Shown: positions 12,852 to 24,803 of the stretch, in pieces
Position numbering within the stretch: position 1 is the stretch's first letter
How the letters are laid out: each line of letters starts with the position of its first letter
Assembly: GCA_947034885.2 (NCBI GenBank)
Contig: OX344749.2
Span: 35,149,182 to 35,213,181 of the forward strand
Direction of reading: 5' to 3'
DNA length: 64,000 bases
From: Thuidium tamariscinum
Taxonomy: Eukaryota; Streptophyta; Bryopsida; Hypnales; Thuidiaceae
Made by a program: the position numbers and the translations under genes
Notes under the pieces: generated by a model
The model's input: only the letters and a program-made list of their open reading frames with translations
Databases searched by the model: none
Told to the model about the DNA's origin: nothing

Positions 12852-13165
12852 GAAAGTCTGTTCCGCTTGCTTCAAGGTGATTCCGACACTCCTGAACTGG
12901 GCTTCTGCGGTGGGCTTCTGCGAGGGCAGGAGTTTCATCAAGCGGGACGCGAACGTATCCACCGACGTACGCCTCCAACGTCGCCAGCGACACTCGGATG
13001 GGTTCAAGCAAGGTCACCAGCGTACGTGGTAATCCCGTGATTGCCAATCAAGACGTTCAGCAACTCCTGCTGCGCTTGCAGAAACGTCGTCAGAGCCTCC
13101 TGCAGCAGGGAACCCGGCATGCATTTCGTGACACGAAGGTTAGCTTCATCGCTAGCTAGATCAAG
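12852..13165 (-). pseudogene. Decayed extra domain of the HsbA-like secreted protein
   Basis: Three successive minus-strand frames each continue a protein-like helical sequence resembling the end of the first and the whole of the second coding exon of the gene at 13711-14613. Frame one, at 13165 down to about 13020, contains EALTTFLQAQQELLNVLIG. Frame two, from about 13047 to 12950, contains TLVTLLEPIRVSLATLEAY. Frame three, from 12941 to 12852, contains QKPTAEAQF. The intact gene has the counterparts EALTKFLE, SLRRLKSAFTSFETALLKV and QKPAAKKQF in the same order. The simplest reading is a duplicated domain with two frameshifts. It ends within about 20 bases of the right D block, so the original 3' end has probably been lost at that junction. 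If the frameshifts were assembly errors, this would be a real third exon. Confidence 0.5.
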
Positions 13166-13710
13166 AAAAATTCTTAACATTCCTGAATAATTATGCAGAG
13201 AAGGGATCATAGTGTCAGTGTCACGAGAAATATTGTGTTACAGACCTGGCCTACAAATCACGGTCAACATTGGCTCGATTCAAGATTTTGAGATCTGAAG
13301 GAAGCTAAGCGTCCCCTTCCTTGCTTGAAGTTCAAGAATGTTATGTTCTTAGAACTCTGTAGAATTTGTTACTTCAGAAAATTGTGAGTATGGACTATAT
13401 ATATCAGGTCTAAAAAGTATTTGTTAAAGTGGTGGCACACAATCCCTGCCTACTTTGGGTGAAAGATTCTCTACAGTGACGTACAGGAGCCTTGATTCTT
13501 GGGAAACAAAGCGTCCCGGGCTGCCTTGGAAGTTCAAGAGTGTTAGTAGTTCGTGGAACTATGGTCGATTAACTAAGAAAATGTAAGCATGGACCACACA
13601 TTTGCCAAAATAATTAACAAAGTACATCCATGTATATTTATGGAAGTCAAAGTTATGCAGAGGTTTTGCGATATTGGGGCAGAAACTAACAGAATGGTAA
13701 TGTTACTGAC

Positions 13711-14613
13711 CTGGATGGCTTCCACTGGGGAATCTCCGTGCGGGGTGAGGGGAATCTTCGTCTCGTAGATCTTGATGGTTTCATCGATTAATTTCTTGAT
13801 AGTGTCGAATTGCTTTTTGGCAGCTGGTTTTTGAGTGTCAATCACTTTGAGCAATGCGGTTTCAAAGGACGTAAATGCAGACTTCAGTCTCCGAAGCGAC
13901 GCGATAATTTGCGGGAAGAACTTGGAGAGCGTGCGGATCTTGTGCTTGCCTTGCACCACCTTGATCAATTGCTTCCATTGCCCCTGGAGATCAGCCATAC
14001 AACCTTCTTACAGAATTAAGTAACTGTGCACCAGTAGAATTAATTAATGGACTCCACCCACATACATACATAATCAACACGTACCTAGATTAATCTCATC
14101 AGATGCCGACAAATTCAACATCGTTCGAGCTACAGCTATCTAGCTACATTTCAATGACAGATTGATGTTATTAAAACGTCAGAAATGGTGCACTGCTACA
14201 CAAGTAGCGACATACATGGCCGATACAGAACCCAAGCGGAAATTGAAATACACTATTTAAACTGACGAGCTGACCTCGAGGAATTTCGTCAGAGCTTCCA
14301 CAACGAGCTTGTCGTCCTTGTCACTGAGAGTGGTGTTTCTGGCGCTCGTTATGACTTTAGTCCCTTCATTGACCTTGGTGCCGATTCCGTCAAGCCCACG
14401 AGGAATTAAGAGTCCCTTAATGCCCGCATTGCCCTCGTTGAGGCTCTCGGTCTCTTTTCGGAGGTTGTCCGACGCGGTGCTGATTTCCTTGATCCCCTTC
14501 ACAATTTTCTCTGCAAATTTCTCGTCCTTCAAGCTAGGCTCCGCTGCGGTTATCTGGCAGAGCGCCAGCGATAGGAGGAGGACGGTGACGAAGGCCTTGG
14601 AGGTGGGCGCCAT
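13711..14613 (-). CDS. Secreted helical protein, HsbA-like (two exons supported)
   Basis: The start is the ATG at 14611-14613. It begins MAPTSKAFVTVLLLSLALCQ, a clear signal peptide with likely cleavage after Ala24, so the product should enter the secretory pathway. Exon 1 is 14275-14613 and ends CTCGAG before GTCAGC. Exon 2 is 13711-13983, opening after an AG at 13984-13985 and ending before GTCAGT. Both junctions are phase 0 and give 204 residues. The mature part is predicted to be all helical and polar, with the pattern of the fungal HsbA/cell-wall mannoprotein family (an N-terminal helical stretch, then LSDKDDKLVVEALTKFLE, then two more helix pairs). That family match is from memory and weak; no catalytic residues are visible. 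The exon 2 acceptor has a poor pyrimidine tract and was chosen to keep frame. The 3' end is uncertain because the following domain is frameshifted. Confidence 0.55.
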
Positions 14614-15300
14614 GGTGGATTGAAAGAGCTGAAGGGACCTGTCGAACCGCACATCCAAATCTCAAAGTTTCAGAAAAGCAGTCGGAAACTCGATGGAACT
14701 CAGCTTCATCAAATAGTCAATGAATAATGCGATATAACTAGCAACAATCACGAGGTATGAGTATGTACTGCTTAAAGGAATTGCGCAAAAGTCTCAAATT
14801 TTGCGTTAAAACAGTGAATTTGAAGACGAAACGAATTAGTTAAACAGTGAAATCAGTAGCTAATGAATGTGATGAAGCAACAATCCCAGGGTAGCCTAGC
14901 TTGTGTACTAGCTAAGGAAGGGTAGCACAAGTCTGAGAACTTCAGAAAAACAGACGGGAATTGAACGCAGCTAAATCGACAACTAATCAGTGATCGAATG
15001 AGGTGACGTGATAAGCTTGCTCAAGGCTCGACTGCATTTCAGAACTTTAACGGAAGAAGCATAAGTATAGCTTGGTCTCAATTTCGATTCAAAAAAAAAC
15101 AGACGTTGAGCGAAATCAAGTAATCAGTAGCTAGATACTTGTAACGCAGTAGCAAATCCTGCTCGGGAGCTTATGTGATCGATGGTGCTGACCTGTCTGC
15201 AGTGAAAATCCTGTCCAGAGGTCAATGAGACTGATAAAGCTCGAGGGGGATGGACTGGGATCAGGATCTCGATCATGCTGGTCCGAGTTTCGACAGATCG

Positions 15301-15308
15301 TATATATA
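15301..15308 (-). promoter_or_regulatory. TATA box and 5' leader of the secreted-protein gene
   Basis: The minus strand reads TATATATA here. A strong donor, GCAGACAG before GTCAGC at 15192-15193, lies about 110 bases downstream. It uses the same GTCAGC donor form as coding exon 1, which suggests a noncoding leader exon and a 5'-UTR intron running to just above the ATG at 14613. This is inference from position and splice-site style only. Confidence 0.35.
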
Positions 15309-15744
15309 GGACGTGGGCGGTCCGCCCCGTCCAATCAATTCCAGGGTAGGCTAGCTAGGATTGCAGAAGGTGGCGATGCCCTTGGTTCCTTATCTCTGGT
15401 TTAATTTTTAATTTTTCTTTGGAAAAAAATGGACTATTTCAGGAAAAAACGTACACCGAATCAAAGGACAAATTCCCTGAGGGAATTTTTTATTTTTTAT
15501 TTTTGCTTCGCTCAACTACCAAGTACTGTACCAACCAAGCATATATCTTACTCCTTTTAGCAACTCCGGAATTGAAAACACTACCTTAAAGGTACGTTCG
15601 CACCTATTGTTAGTAAAAATTTAGGTGTCATTGTAGGGGGCATGGTTTGACTCAATGTCTCTATTGAGCGTTTGTTGGGGGCAGGGATGGGATGCGGGCA
15701 GATCAAGGGGCTACTCCACAATCCTCACAGGACCCATCAATCTA

Positions 15745-16027
15745 AGGTAGACTGCTCCAAAAGTGAGCTGATTGCCTTCTGGGGGAAGTTGAACTCCTTG
15801 AATCAATTCTTAGTAAATTTTCATAGGAAGGAAAATAGAATTGGCATGTAACCCAAGTTGTTTCATCTTTTTTGGACTTGTGTAGAATTAGTTATGAATT
15901 TTCAAAGTTCAAACACAATGTCGCAATGTATACTAAAAGCAACCACTTGTTGAAATATATAGCTGTAGTACATTGTAGAAACCAAAATCTACCATTGTAG
16001 CACGGTCGCTTTTAGAGCATCCTACCT
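15745..16027. mobile_element. 283-bp TA-duplicating MITE (pogo/Tc1-like)
   Basis: The ends are AGGTAGACTGCTCCAAAAG and, inverted, AGGTAGGATGCTCTAAAAGC. TA flanks both sides (15743-15744 and 16028-16029). The matching place in the opposite arm of the 7-kb element has a single TA at the homologous position, which gives a clean empty site. The termini resemble those of the Tigger-like element at 24804-30487 (AGGTAGG then CCAAAAGC), so it may have been moved by that type of transposase. Confidence 0.8.
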
Positions 16028-16676
16028 TACTTCTGATTTTGGTTTAAATTTGATTTTTCTAACACATTAGAAGAGAATGCAATAGCATACAAGACTTTTA
16101 ATAAGAAAATTGAAGCAATGATGAGGATTTTGTGCTACATATTCATGTGAGTCTCCTAGCTAATCTTGTGTTTAAGAATTGGAGGAGAAAAACTCTTTAA
16201 ACTAGGGGAGTAGTGGTGGGTGAAACAACCCATGTAGGATATGTGAATTAGGACAAAAAAGAGCTCATCCATTCATGGTTATGTGGAAACATAGGATTGT
16301 GATCAAAGTCAAATTTACGACCTCATTTAAATATAGTAGACTATGTTTTTTCAAAGAACTTCAAACTAAGAAAAGATGGGGAATCAAGTACACTTTTACC
16401 TTCAAAAATTCGTTTGAGATTTCAATACTCCACCTAAAAGTTACAGACAAATTTCAAAAGAGGTGTTTGAAAATGTCCCTAAAAATGTCTTTTCCACATA
16501 CATATCTAGAATTTGTCAAGAGCTCTTACATCAAGCTTCAAAATTTCAAGTGAATTTTTAGAGATATATGTTAGCTTGCTTCTTCTACCAGTAGTGTTAT
16601 TTTGTGAGCTTGTGAACGTGAGCCTATGAGCATAGAGTAAGGATTCTATGAGTGCAAAGTTTAGAATTTTGAAGAA

Positions 16677-17409
16677 GGGTCATTGCAAGAAAGACCGACC
16701 GATTTATGTAGCGTTTTCCACAATACTGTTGAAATTTTCGGGAGTATTGTATAATTAGAAAAACAATTTCTTAAAAATGTGAAAAATATGTTTTATGTAT
16801 ATACCTCTAAGAACAAGGTACCCTAGGAAGGAAAAGTGTAGAAAAATTCTCTAAGTAGGAGAACTAGAAAAGTGCAAATTTTCATGAAAATAGGTACTTT
16901 GACATTTTAATTTGTAAGAAATAGAAAAAATAATTTATAAAAAAACTAAAAATTAAAAATTTGGGAGAACTTTATGATGAAGAGATTTCACCAAAAGAAT
17001 GATCTCAAAACTATCTTAAATGTTCAAAAGTATGCGCGCAAGGGAGGTCTGTTCGCACATGTGTAGAAGAAAGAGAATAATGATTTTTGAAATTTCCTTC
17101 GATAGAAAAATGCCTACCTAGTATAGGAATAGGCCACCAAAATTTCAGCTTTAGATCATTAATTTTGGATGCTCCCTAGTACTAAAAACCCCTAAACCGC
17201 AAAGTGTGACAAATTAGCTTAATTGAAATTTAATTATAAAATGATTTTTGAAAATTTCTGAAAAATAAGGAATTTGATTTTTGTCATATCAGAAATCTTT
17301 AGTCAAAATTTCAAGTGAATATGGTTCATACTCTAAAAGTTATAATCAATAACAACTCCGTCATTCAAAGTCTAACGCAAAATAGTACCAGTCTTTCTTG
17401 CAATCACCC
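16677..17409. mobile_element. MITE of the GGGTSATTGCAAGAAA family, 733 bp
   Basis: It begins GGGTCATTGCAAGAAAGACC and ends with the inverted form GGTCTTTCTTGCAATCACCC. The 4-base flanks AGAA (16673-16676 and 17410-17413) are identical, as expected for a target duplication. Its left part (ACAATACT..., then CTCTAAGTAGGAGAACT) recurs in the copies at 18.6-19.6 kb and at 31.5 kb. It has no coding capacity. Confidence 0.75.
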
Positions 17410-17844
17410 AGAAGCATTAAAAAAAACTTAATTTTATTCATTAAAATTGATTCCATCTTAAAATTTGGATGAAATTTTTTTAATTTCTAATAAGCTTTAG
17501 TACCTATTTTTGTGAACCTATTATCGTGTACCTATTATTGTGGTTATGTTGAATTCAAATTTTAATTTTAATTTTTAATCTTACTTAAAAGTATACATTA
17601 CAAAAATGAAGAACTCAATTGATATAAAAGATGAATGAAGATAGAATTAAGTTTATATAGAATATTAGTTGACCATTATCCTATGATAATGTAAAGTTTC
17701 TTGACGCGTAGCGGAAGGTATCAATAATTTTTTTATTGATGTATTGTTATTACAACTGTTTAGGTTTTTAAAAAAATTTGTTGATAAAGATGTTTGCTAC
17801 ATTAAATTTTATTTTAATTGATGATGTCTCGTAGCATTATAAGT

Positions 17845-19993
17845 GGGTGATTGCAAGAAACACTTGTCCTATTTTTTGTCCCCTTGACCTCCAACAGGTA
17901 GTTTTTGGCTCATAACTTTTGCATCGTTTGCCCTATCAACTTGAAATTTGGAATGAAGGTGCATACAAAAGTTTTATATGTTGTATAATTTGGGTGTCTA
18001 CCTTGGCCATTTTGGGGGGTTTTAGTCCTAATTTTGACTCAAAATCCGAATTTGAAGCCAAAAATTGGACAAGTTGGAGTTCTACTAACATTTCAAGGAT
18101 TGACGGTGAGTTTTTATGAAAATAGTGAAATGTCTATTGTCCACATGGGGTCAAAGTGACCTTCCTTTGCACAAACTCTACAAAGAGGGAAAAAAAAATT
18201 TAGAGGAATTTTTTCTTGCAATGTGTGCACAATTTTGTTTAGAAAAATGGATTTTTTTTAAAATAATTTTTTGATTTTTTTTTAATTATAAAAAATAAAA
18301 AGGCCCACAGACCCTTTTTCTGCTATTTTCTGCTCCTTGTGGCCTGTGAAGTACTTGTAGTAGTCCATAGTGCTGTATAATACTGCATAATACTGCATAG
18401 TACTAGACTGACGGCCCAGATTTGAAAGTGACCGGAATCGACAGCTGAGATTTGCAGGCACGCGTCAGACACGCTGTAGTGTCAGGATCGCGTAGTACTG
18501 CCAGTACTAAACCAAAAAACAGCATTTTGAGCCAAAAATGTGAAGTATTTCTTGCAATCACCCTACAATACTCGTGATTTTTTTCTGGAGTACTTTAAAA
18601 TTAGAAGATTAATTTGAAAAAAAATTGAAAAATATGAATAATGTATACACCTCTAAGATGAAGGTTTTCACCAAAGGAAATTGATAGAAGAGTTCTCTAA
18701 GTAGGAGAACTTAAAAAGCGCCAAATCTCAAGAAAATACATACTTTCATGTTTTTATTTGGGAAAATTAGTAAAAATAAGTAAATACAAAAAATAAAAAG
18801 TGGCCATTTGCAAAAATATTTTGGAGATGGTCATTCATCAAAAAAATCACTAAAATAATACTTTATATGGGTCATTGCAAGAAACACCTGTACTATTTTA
18901 TGTCACATGTTGCATGCTGATCAGTTTTTTGGCCATGACTTTTGTGTTTTAACTCCAAATGACTCAAGATTTATAGGAAACGAGTACTCATAACTATTAT
19001 ACACCTTCCTTGATTTTTTCATAATTTTTAAAAATACTTTACTATCCAAAAATAGCCCCCAATTGGATGTCACACTTGGCAGTTTAGGGGTTTTTAGTAC
19101 CTGAGCTATACCTTTTTTTAATGATTTTGAGATGAAATTTGGATGAGATGGTCTTCTAGTAGATTTCTAGCTCTCCAGGGAAGGATTTTAAAAAAAAGTT
19201 AATTTTATGAGGTGTGGAGGTCTACAAAGTGAACTCCCTTCTGTTTGTATTTTGAAACATATAAAATATTATTTTCGAGGATTTTTTTGTGAATGACCAT
19301 CTCTATAAAGTTGTTTTAAATGGTCACTTTTTATTTTTTGAAAATACTTATTTTTACTATTTTCCCTAATTTTTGAATCAAAGTACCTATTTTCTTGAGA
19401 TTTGGCACTTTTCAAGTTCTCCTACTTAGAGAATTTTTGTATCAATTTCCTTCGGTGAAAACCTTCATTTTAGAGGTATATACATTATTCCTATTTTTTT
19501 TTAAATTTAAAATTAGTTTTCTAATTTTATAGTACTACTGAAAAAATCATGAGTATTGTTGTAAAACGCAACAAATAGGACAAGTGTTTCTTGCAATGCC
19601 CCATATGTTTAAAAATGCAACCAGAAGGAAGCTCACTTTGTGGACTTCCACACAACATAAAAATAACCTCTTTCAAGATCCCTCATGTGGAGAGATGTAA
19701 GTCTACTAGAAGAACATTTCATCCAAATTTCATCTCAAAATCTTTGAAAAAGGTACTCCTTAGTGACTAAAAACCCCTAAACTGCCAAGTGTGACATTCA
19801 ATCACTAGTACTATTTTGAAATCAAACTATTTTTGAAAATTATGAAAAAATTAGAGAATATATATGGTACCTATGAGTATCTTTCCTATAAATATTGAGT
19901 CATTTGGAGCCAAAACATAGAAGTCATGGCCAAAAAACAAATCAGCACATGAAGTATGACACAAAATACGACAAGTGTTTCTTGCAATTGCCC
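17845..19993. mobile_element. Composite of GGGTSATTGCAAGAAACA elements, 2.15 kb
   Basis: The outer ends are GGGTGATTGCAAGAAACACT at 17845 and the inverted ...CTTGCAATTGCCC ending at 19993. Both are flanked by AAGT (17841-17844 and 19994-19997). Inside, another terminus of the same family ends at 18563 and a complete element sits at 18868-19602. The segment 17845-18563 by itself looks like one element, and 18564-19993 like a second whose left end is missing. The shared AAGT flank suggests that the pair behaved as one unit. No protein is encoded. Confidence 0.6.
18868..19602. mobile_element. Nested MITE of the same family, 735 bp
   Basis: It opens GGGTCATTGCAAGAAACACC and closes with the complement of GGGGCATTGCAAG. 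ATAT flanks both sides (18864-18867 and 19603-19606). The arms diverge after about 30 bases, so the TIR is short. It sits inside the composite at 17845-19993 and is therefore the younger insertion. Confidence 0.75.
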
Positions 19994-20159
19994 AAGTCCT
20001 CTCAAGGCCAATAGGAGGGTATCAAATATTCCCACTTCATTTGTAAATCAATGAACTTGTTTAAATTTTTGAAAAAAATTTGTTCATATGATTACATTAT
20101 ATGTAGAAAGAGCTTAGCTACACCAAATTTCATTTTGTTCATGACTATCTTCTAGTAGT

Positions 20160-20865
20160 GGGTGATTGCAAGAAACACTTCACGTTTTTGGCTCAAAAAC
20201 ATTGTTTTTAGACATAGTACTGGTAGAACTACACGATCATGATAGTACGACACACCTAATGCGCATCTAAAAATCTCAATTGTTGATTTTGAGCGCCCGA
20301 AAATATGTGCCGTTAGTGCAATACTGTAGACTACTACAAAGTACTTCACAGGGCACAAGGAGCAAAAAAATAGGAGAAAAAGAGTCTGAGGACCTTTTAA
20401 TTTTTAAAAATTCCATTTTTCTAAACAAAATTATGCTCACATTGCAACAAAAAATTCTTCTAAAAAACTTTCTCCCTTGTCGTAGCGTTTGTGTAAAGGA
20501 AGGTCACTTTGACCCCATGTGGACAATAGACATTTTACTATTTTCATAAAAACTCACAATCAATCTTTGAAATGTTAGTAGACCTCCAACTTGTCCGATT
20601 TGTGGCTTCAAATTCAAATTTTTGAGTAAAAAATAAGACTAAAAACACTCAAAATAGCTAAGATAGACACCCAATTGGAAGCAATTTAAAAATAAAATTA
20701 AAAAATTGAAAAAATTAAAAAAATTATACAATACATAAAAATTTTGTATGCACCTTCATCCAATTTTCAAGTTGATAGGGTAAAAGATGCAAAAGTTATG
20801 AGCAAAAAACTACCTAGTAGAGGTCAAGGGGGGAAAAAAAGGACAAGTGTTTCTTGCAATCACCC
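20160..20865. mobile_element. MITE of the same family, inverted copy, 706 bp
   Basis: It runs from GGGTGATTGCAAGAAACACT to the complement ending at 20865, with TAGT on both sides (20156-20159 and 20866-20869). Its right arm matches the left arm of the element at 17845-18563 in reverse, including the CATAACTTTTGCAT motif, so the two form a large inverted repeat. Confidence 0.75.
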
Positions 20866-22632
20866 TAGTGTAGGTCTTCTCAAATGCCAATGTGGGAACC
20901 CACACTTTTGTCTTAATGCATCAATAGTGGAACTTATTAAAATTTTAACATTAGACTAATTTTTAGTTGTGAAAACAACTATGATAAAGTGTAGTAATGC
21001 ACCACATGTTGAAACAAACAATGAAACAAGGGGGGAGGACAATTTGAGGTGTAACTATGAATGGCTTCATTTTCTATAAAAAAAAAATTTTAAGTGTTGA
21101 ATATGGTACAATTGTTAGTGGTGGAGTATTATCAATTCACACCGAACCTACATGTGCTATTAATAATACGTAACATTGTACAGTTTTTTTGACATTTATA
21201 CTTTGTTTGATGTTCAAATTTATGATTAGAAAATATTCATATCAAGCTTCTAATATCTTTAATGATTAGTATTTGTCAAATCAATTAAAAAAACACATAA
21301 CTTTTGAGTACTTCAAAAGTACAATATTTATTTCATTCCTTGAATGAAAGTTTGTTGTGATTGACAAAACTTATGCATTATATATATATGTATATATCTG
21401 TGTGTGTGAAACAAATATTTACAATGGAGAGTTGAGAATAAAAACATCACTACTTAGATTCTCATAAAGTAACTATGCATATATATGATTGAATATGCAA
21501 TTGCACATTGTTTGTATAAAGAAACTACCAACTCTTGTAGGATTTTAGTAGAAGTCAGTAGAGTACTCTAATATCTATGAAAATGCATTTTTTTACACAA
21601 CATATGAATAAATTATGAATTTTCACAATGCCAAAAAATTAGTGTTCCTACAACAATACTGTACAAATTTGATAGGAGTTTGTAAAGACTATCACCTTAA
21701 AAAAAGGATCACAATGAGATTCACTTATTCAAATAGAAAATTATGCACCTCTAAGATTTTCAACACTTTTCAATATTGTCATAAAATTGAAAATGAAGGT
21801 GCTAATGGCTAAGTAGAAACACAATAATTATGCTTGAAGTTGAATTTTAAACTTCATTAGGGCATCATATACAAGATAATATAATAGCTTCTTTAAAAAA
21901 AACTAGAACTAAAAGAAGTGGGAGAAGCAAGCTAACATTTATTGCTAAAAACCCACTTGAAATTTTGAAGCCTCATGAAGAGTTCTTGACAAATTCTAGA
22001 TGTGTACGTGTGGAAAGGACATTTTTTGGAGACATTTTCAAACACCTCCTCTGAAATTTGTCCATAACTTTTAGTTGGAGTATTGAAATCTCAAACGGAT
22101 TTTCGGAAGTAAAATTGTACTTGATTTCCAACCTTTTATTAGTTTGAAGTTTTTTGAAAAAATATAGTATACTATGTCTAAATGAGGTCGGAAATTTGAC
22201 TTTTATCACAATTCCTGCGTTTCCACATAATCATGAATGGAGGAGCTCATTTTTGTCCTAATTCACATATCCCACATGGGTTGTTTCACCCACCACTACT
22301 CTACAAGTATAAAGAGTTTCTCTTCTATGTTTCTTCATCTCAAGATTGGCTATGAGACTCACATGAATAAGTGGCACAAAATTCTCATCATTGCTCCAAT
22401 TTTCTTATTAAAAATCTTGTGTGCTATTGCATTTACTTCTACTTTGTTAGAAAAATGAAATTTAAACCAAAATTGGAAGTAGATTGATGGGTCCTCGAGG
22501 TTGTGGAGCAGCCCTTTGATGTGCCCGCACCCCATCCCTGCCCCCAACAAACGCTCAATAGAGACATTCAGTCAAACCATGCCCTCTATAATGACACCTA
22601 AATTTTTTATAACAACAGGTGCGAACGTACCC

Positions 22633-24803
22633 TTAGTCTTGAATTTTTTTTTTCTTCTTTTGGGCACGCACCAAGCAAAATGAACTAGCATCATGCATTT
22701 GTGACGTGCCCAGAATCATGCTGTCCATGATGTGACCACACTAAAGTCACAAAGTGAAGAGACAATGATGTCTCCAAAACATTAGAGGATTTTCTTTAAT
22801 GCAATGGTTCTCCATTTGTTAAAAAAAAATATAAAAAATTAGAGGATTTTTGAACCCTCAAAGAGGCCTTTAAAATGGTTTCAATTGAAGACCTTAAGTA
22901 GATTTAAATGTATACATGTCAAGGAAGGTACAATTTTTTTTCCTATTTTCACCCATTTTTGACATCATGATGTTGACAAAAGTACATGCCTTTATTTGGA
23001 CAAAGGGACACTAGGTATTTCTTGTCATTTAATTCTTAAGTACATTGGGGGATTATTTTTAATGGAAAAGGATAAATTTAGTGCAACTAACTACTAATGG
23101 TTCTTGAGTCTTTAGTACTATGAATGAACCTTTTTATTTTTAAAAGATCATTCAAGGATATTTCATGCTCATTAGGAAAAATTTTGGCCCTAGAAGGAAG
23201 GAAGTGTTGCTCAAAAGGAGGAAGAAAGGAGCCTAAGTTGGCAAATTGAAACCACGTTCCTGAATAGTTCGAAGAAAACCTACTCCATATTCTTTAGAAA
23301 TTAAATCAGAATGCATGGCTTTTAAGAAACAAAGGAAGTCCGTTAATATTTGGTTTGTTTGCATCGGTACTTCATTCTTGTGATGTTTGCACATTGAAAC
23401 GCATCTTATTGGACAATAAGACATTAAGTACTTTTTGTCATTCAAGTCTTTGGTATTATAAGTGAATTCTTTATTTTGACAAATTTATATGTACTTGATG
23501 AATATTCATACAAGGTAACAACACATATTATGTACTTAGACTATTGTATCTAACCTTGAATAATTAGCTTTACATGTCAATTTCTAAGGGTCTCTTTGAG
23601 GGTTCAAAAATCTTTTAATGTTTAGTTCCCTTGAAAACCTTGTTTTTCCACTTTTTGATTTCACTGGTTTGGATGGAATACTTACCAGGGCTTAACCGAA
23701 GTCTGGCTTCTATGGAATGCACACTCAACTCGTAGATTGCAAGGGCTGGGGTGAACTAACCCCCTCGCTCAGCCACTAGCTTGAAAAAATGCTAGAATTT
23801 TTAAATTTTTGCAAATAATATTTTTTGCAAATTTTGACTTCATATTTGTAATCAAAGGCCCCAAATTAGCTAAGAAGAATGTTCAAAGTAAATTAGTTTA
23901 GTACAAAATAGGGTTTTTTAATTGTACTTGTACCCCTAGAATTACTTGGAATGCCCGAACAAGGCCGGTTCAAGGCTAGTTCACCCTAACCCTTGGAGAA
24001 ACCTCCAAATATATTTTTGAATTTTCCACACACGATAAAATTTGCAAATTTTGAAGTGAATTCATATTTTGCAATCACAACCATCAAATTAAGGTCAGGG
24101 TGAATCCATTGTTCCATGCCATTTTAATGAAATCCTACAATATCACCATTTTAACAATATTTTTGACATGGGGGAAGATGTCACCTGCATTGAGGTCTAA
24201 ACAAGGTAATAGGAGCCAATTTTGACGTAACCATTGCTTTTTTGGACAATTATTGATTTTAAAGCTCAAATTTGAATAGATTTTTCTTAACAAATGATAC
24301 TTTAAGAATCATAGATGTTATAGTCTCATGATAAAGCACTTTATAGTCTATTATGTCATCATTTTATTTTGATTAAGCATAAAAAACCTCATATAACTAG
24401 TGCTCTTTAGTCCTTTGGAGAAATTCAAAATAGAGGATTTAAAAACTTTTCTATTGAAAGTTATAATATTTTGAATAGAATTTGTCAATATTAAAACCTT
24501 TGAACAATTTTGAGATTCAATTTTGATGAAATTGATGAAGTTTTTGAACAAAATATTCCTTCAAAATTTCAAAAGGACCTCCAAAAGGACCCATAAGCAT
24601 GTCAAAATTGGCTACTATTACCTTATTTTGACCCATTGAAGAATTCCAATATGGAAATTGGGTCAAGGTCTTTTTCTATCAAAATTTCATTTCTAGTGTA
24701 TACTACATTGCTATGTGATATATTCAATAATCATTGGACATTCACTATGGAATTCTTCAAAAATTTCAGAGATAGAAATTTTGTGTATTTCTTTTGTTGT
24801 GTA
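22633..24803. other. AT-rich intergenic DNA, no gene seen
   Basis: I see no gene, clear tandem repeat or element ends here. Short pyrimidine and purine runs and several low-complexity stretches are present. Confidence 0.5.

Larger units (their letters stand above)
15590..22632. mobile_element. 7-kb element with about 0.7-kb terminal inverted repeats
   Basis: The two ends are inverted copies: GGTACGTTCGCACCT begins at 15591 on the plus strand and its complement ends near 22630. Homology continues inward to about 16590 on the left and about 21915 on the right, roughly 715 bases per arm once the 283-bp insertion at 15745-16027 is removed. No transposase is recognisable; the 5.3-kb centre consists of nested smaller elements. 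The flanks (TTAA before, TTAG after) hint at a short target duplication, but it is not clean. It could be a MULE-like or foldback element, or an old inverted duplication. Confidence 0.7.
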
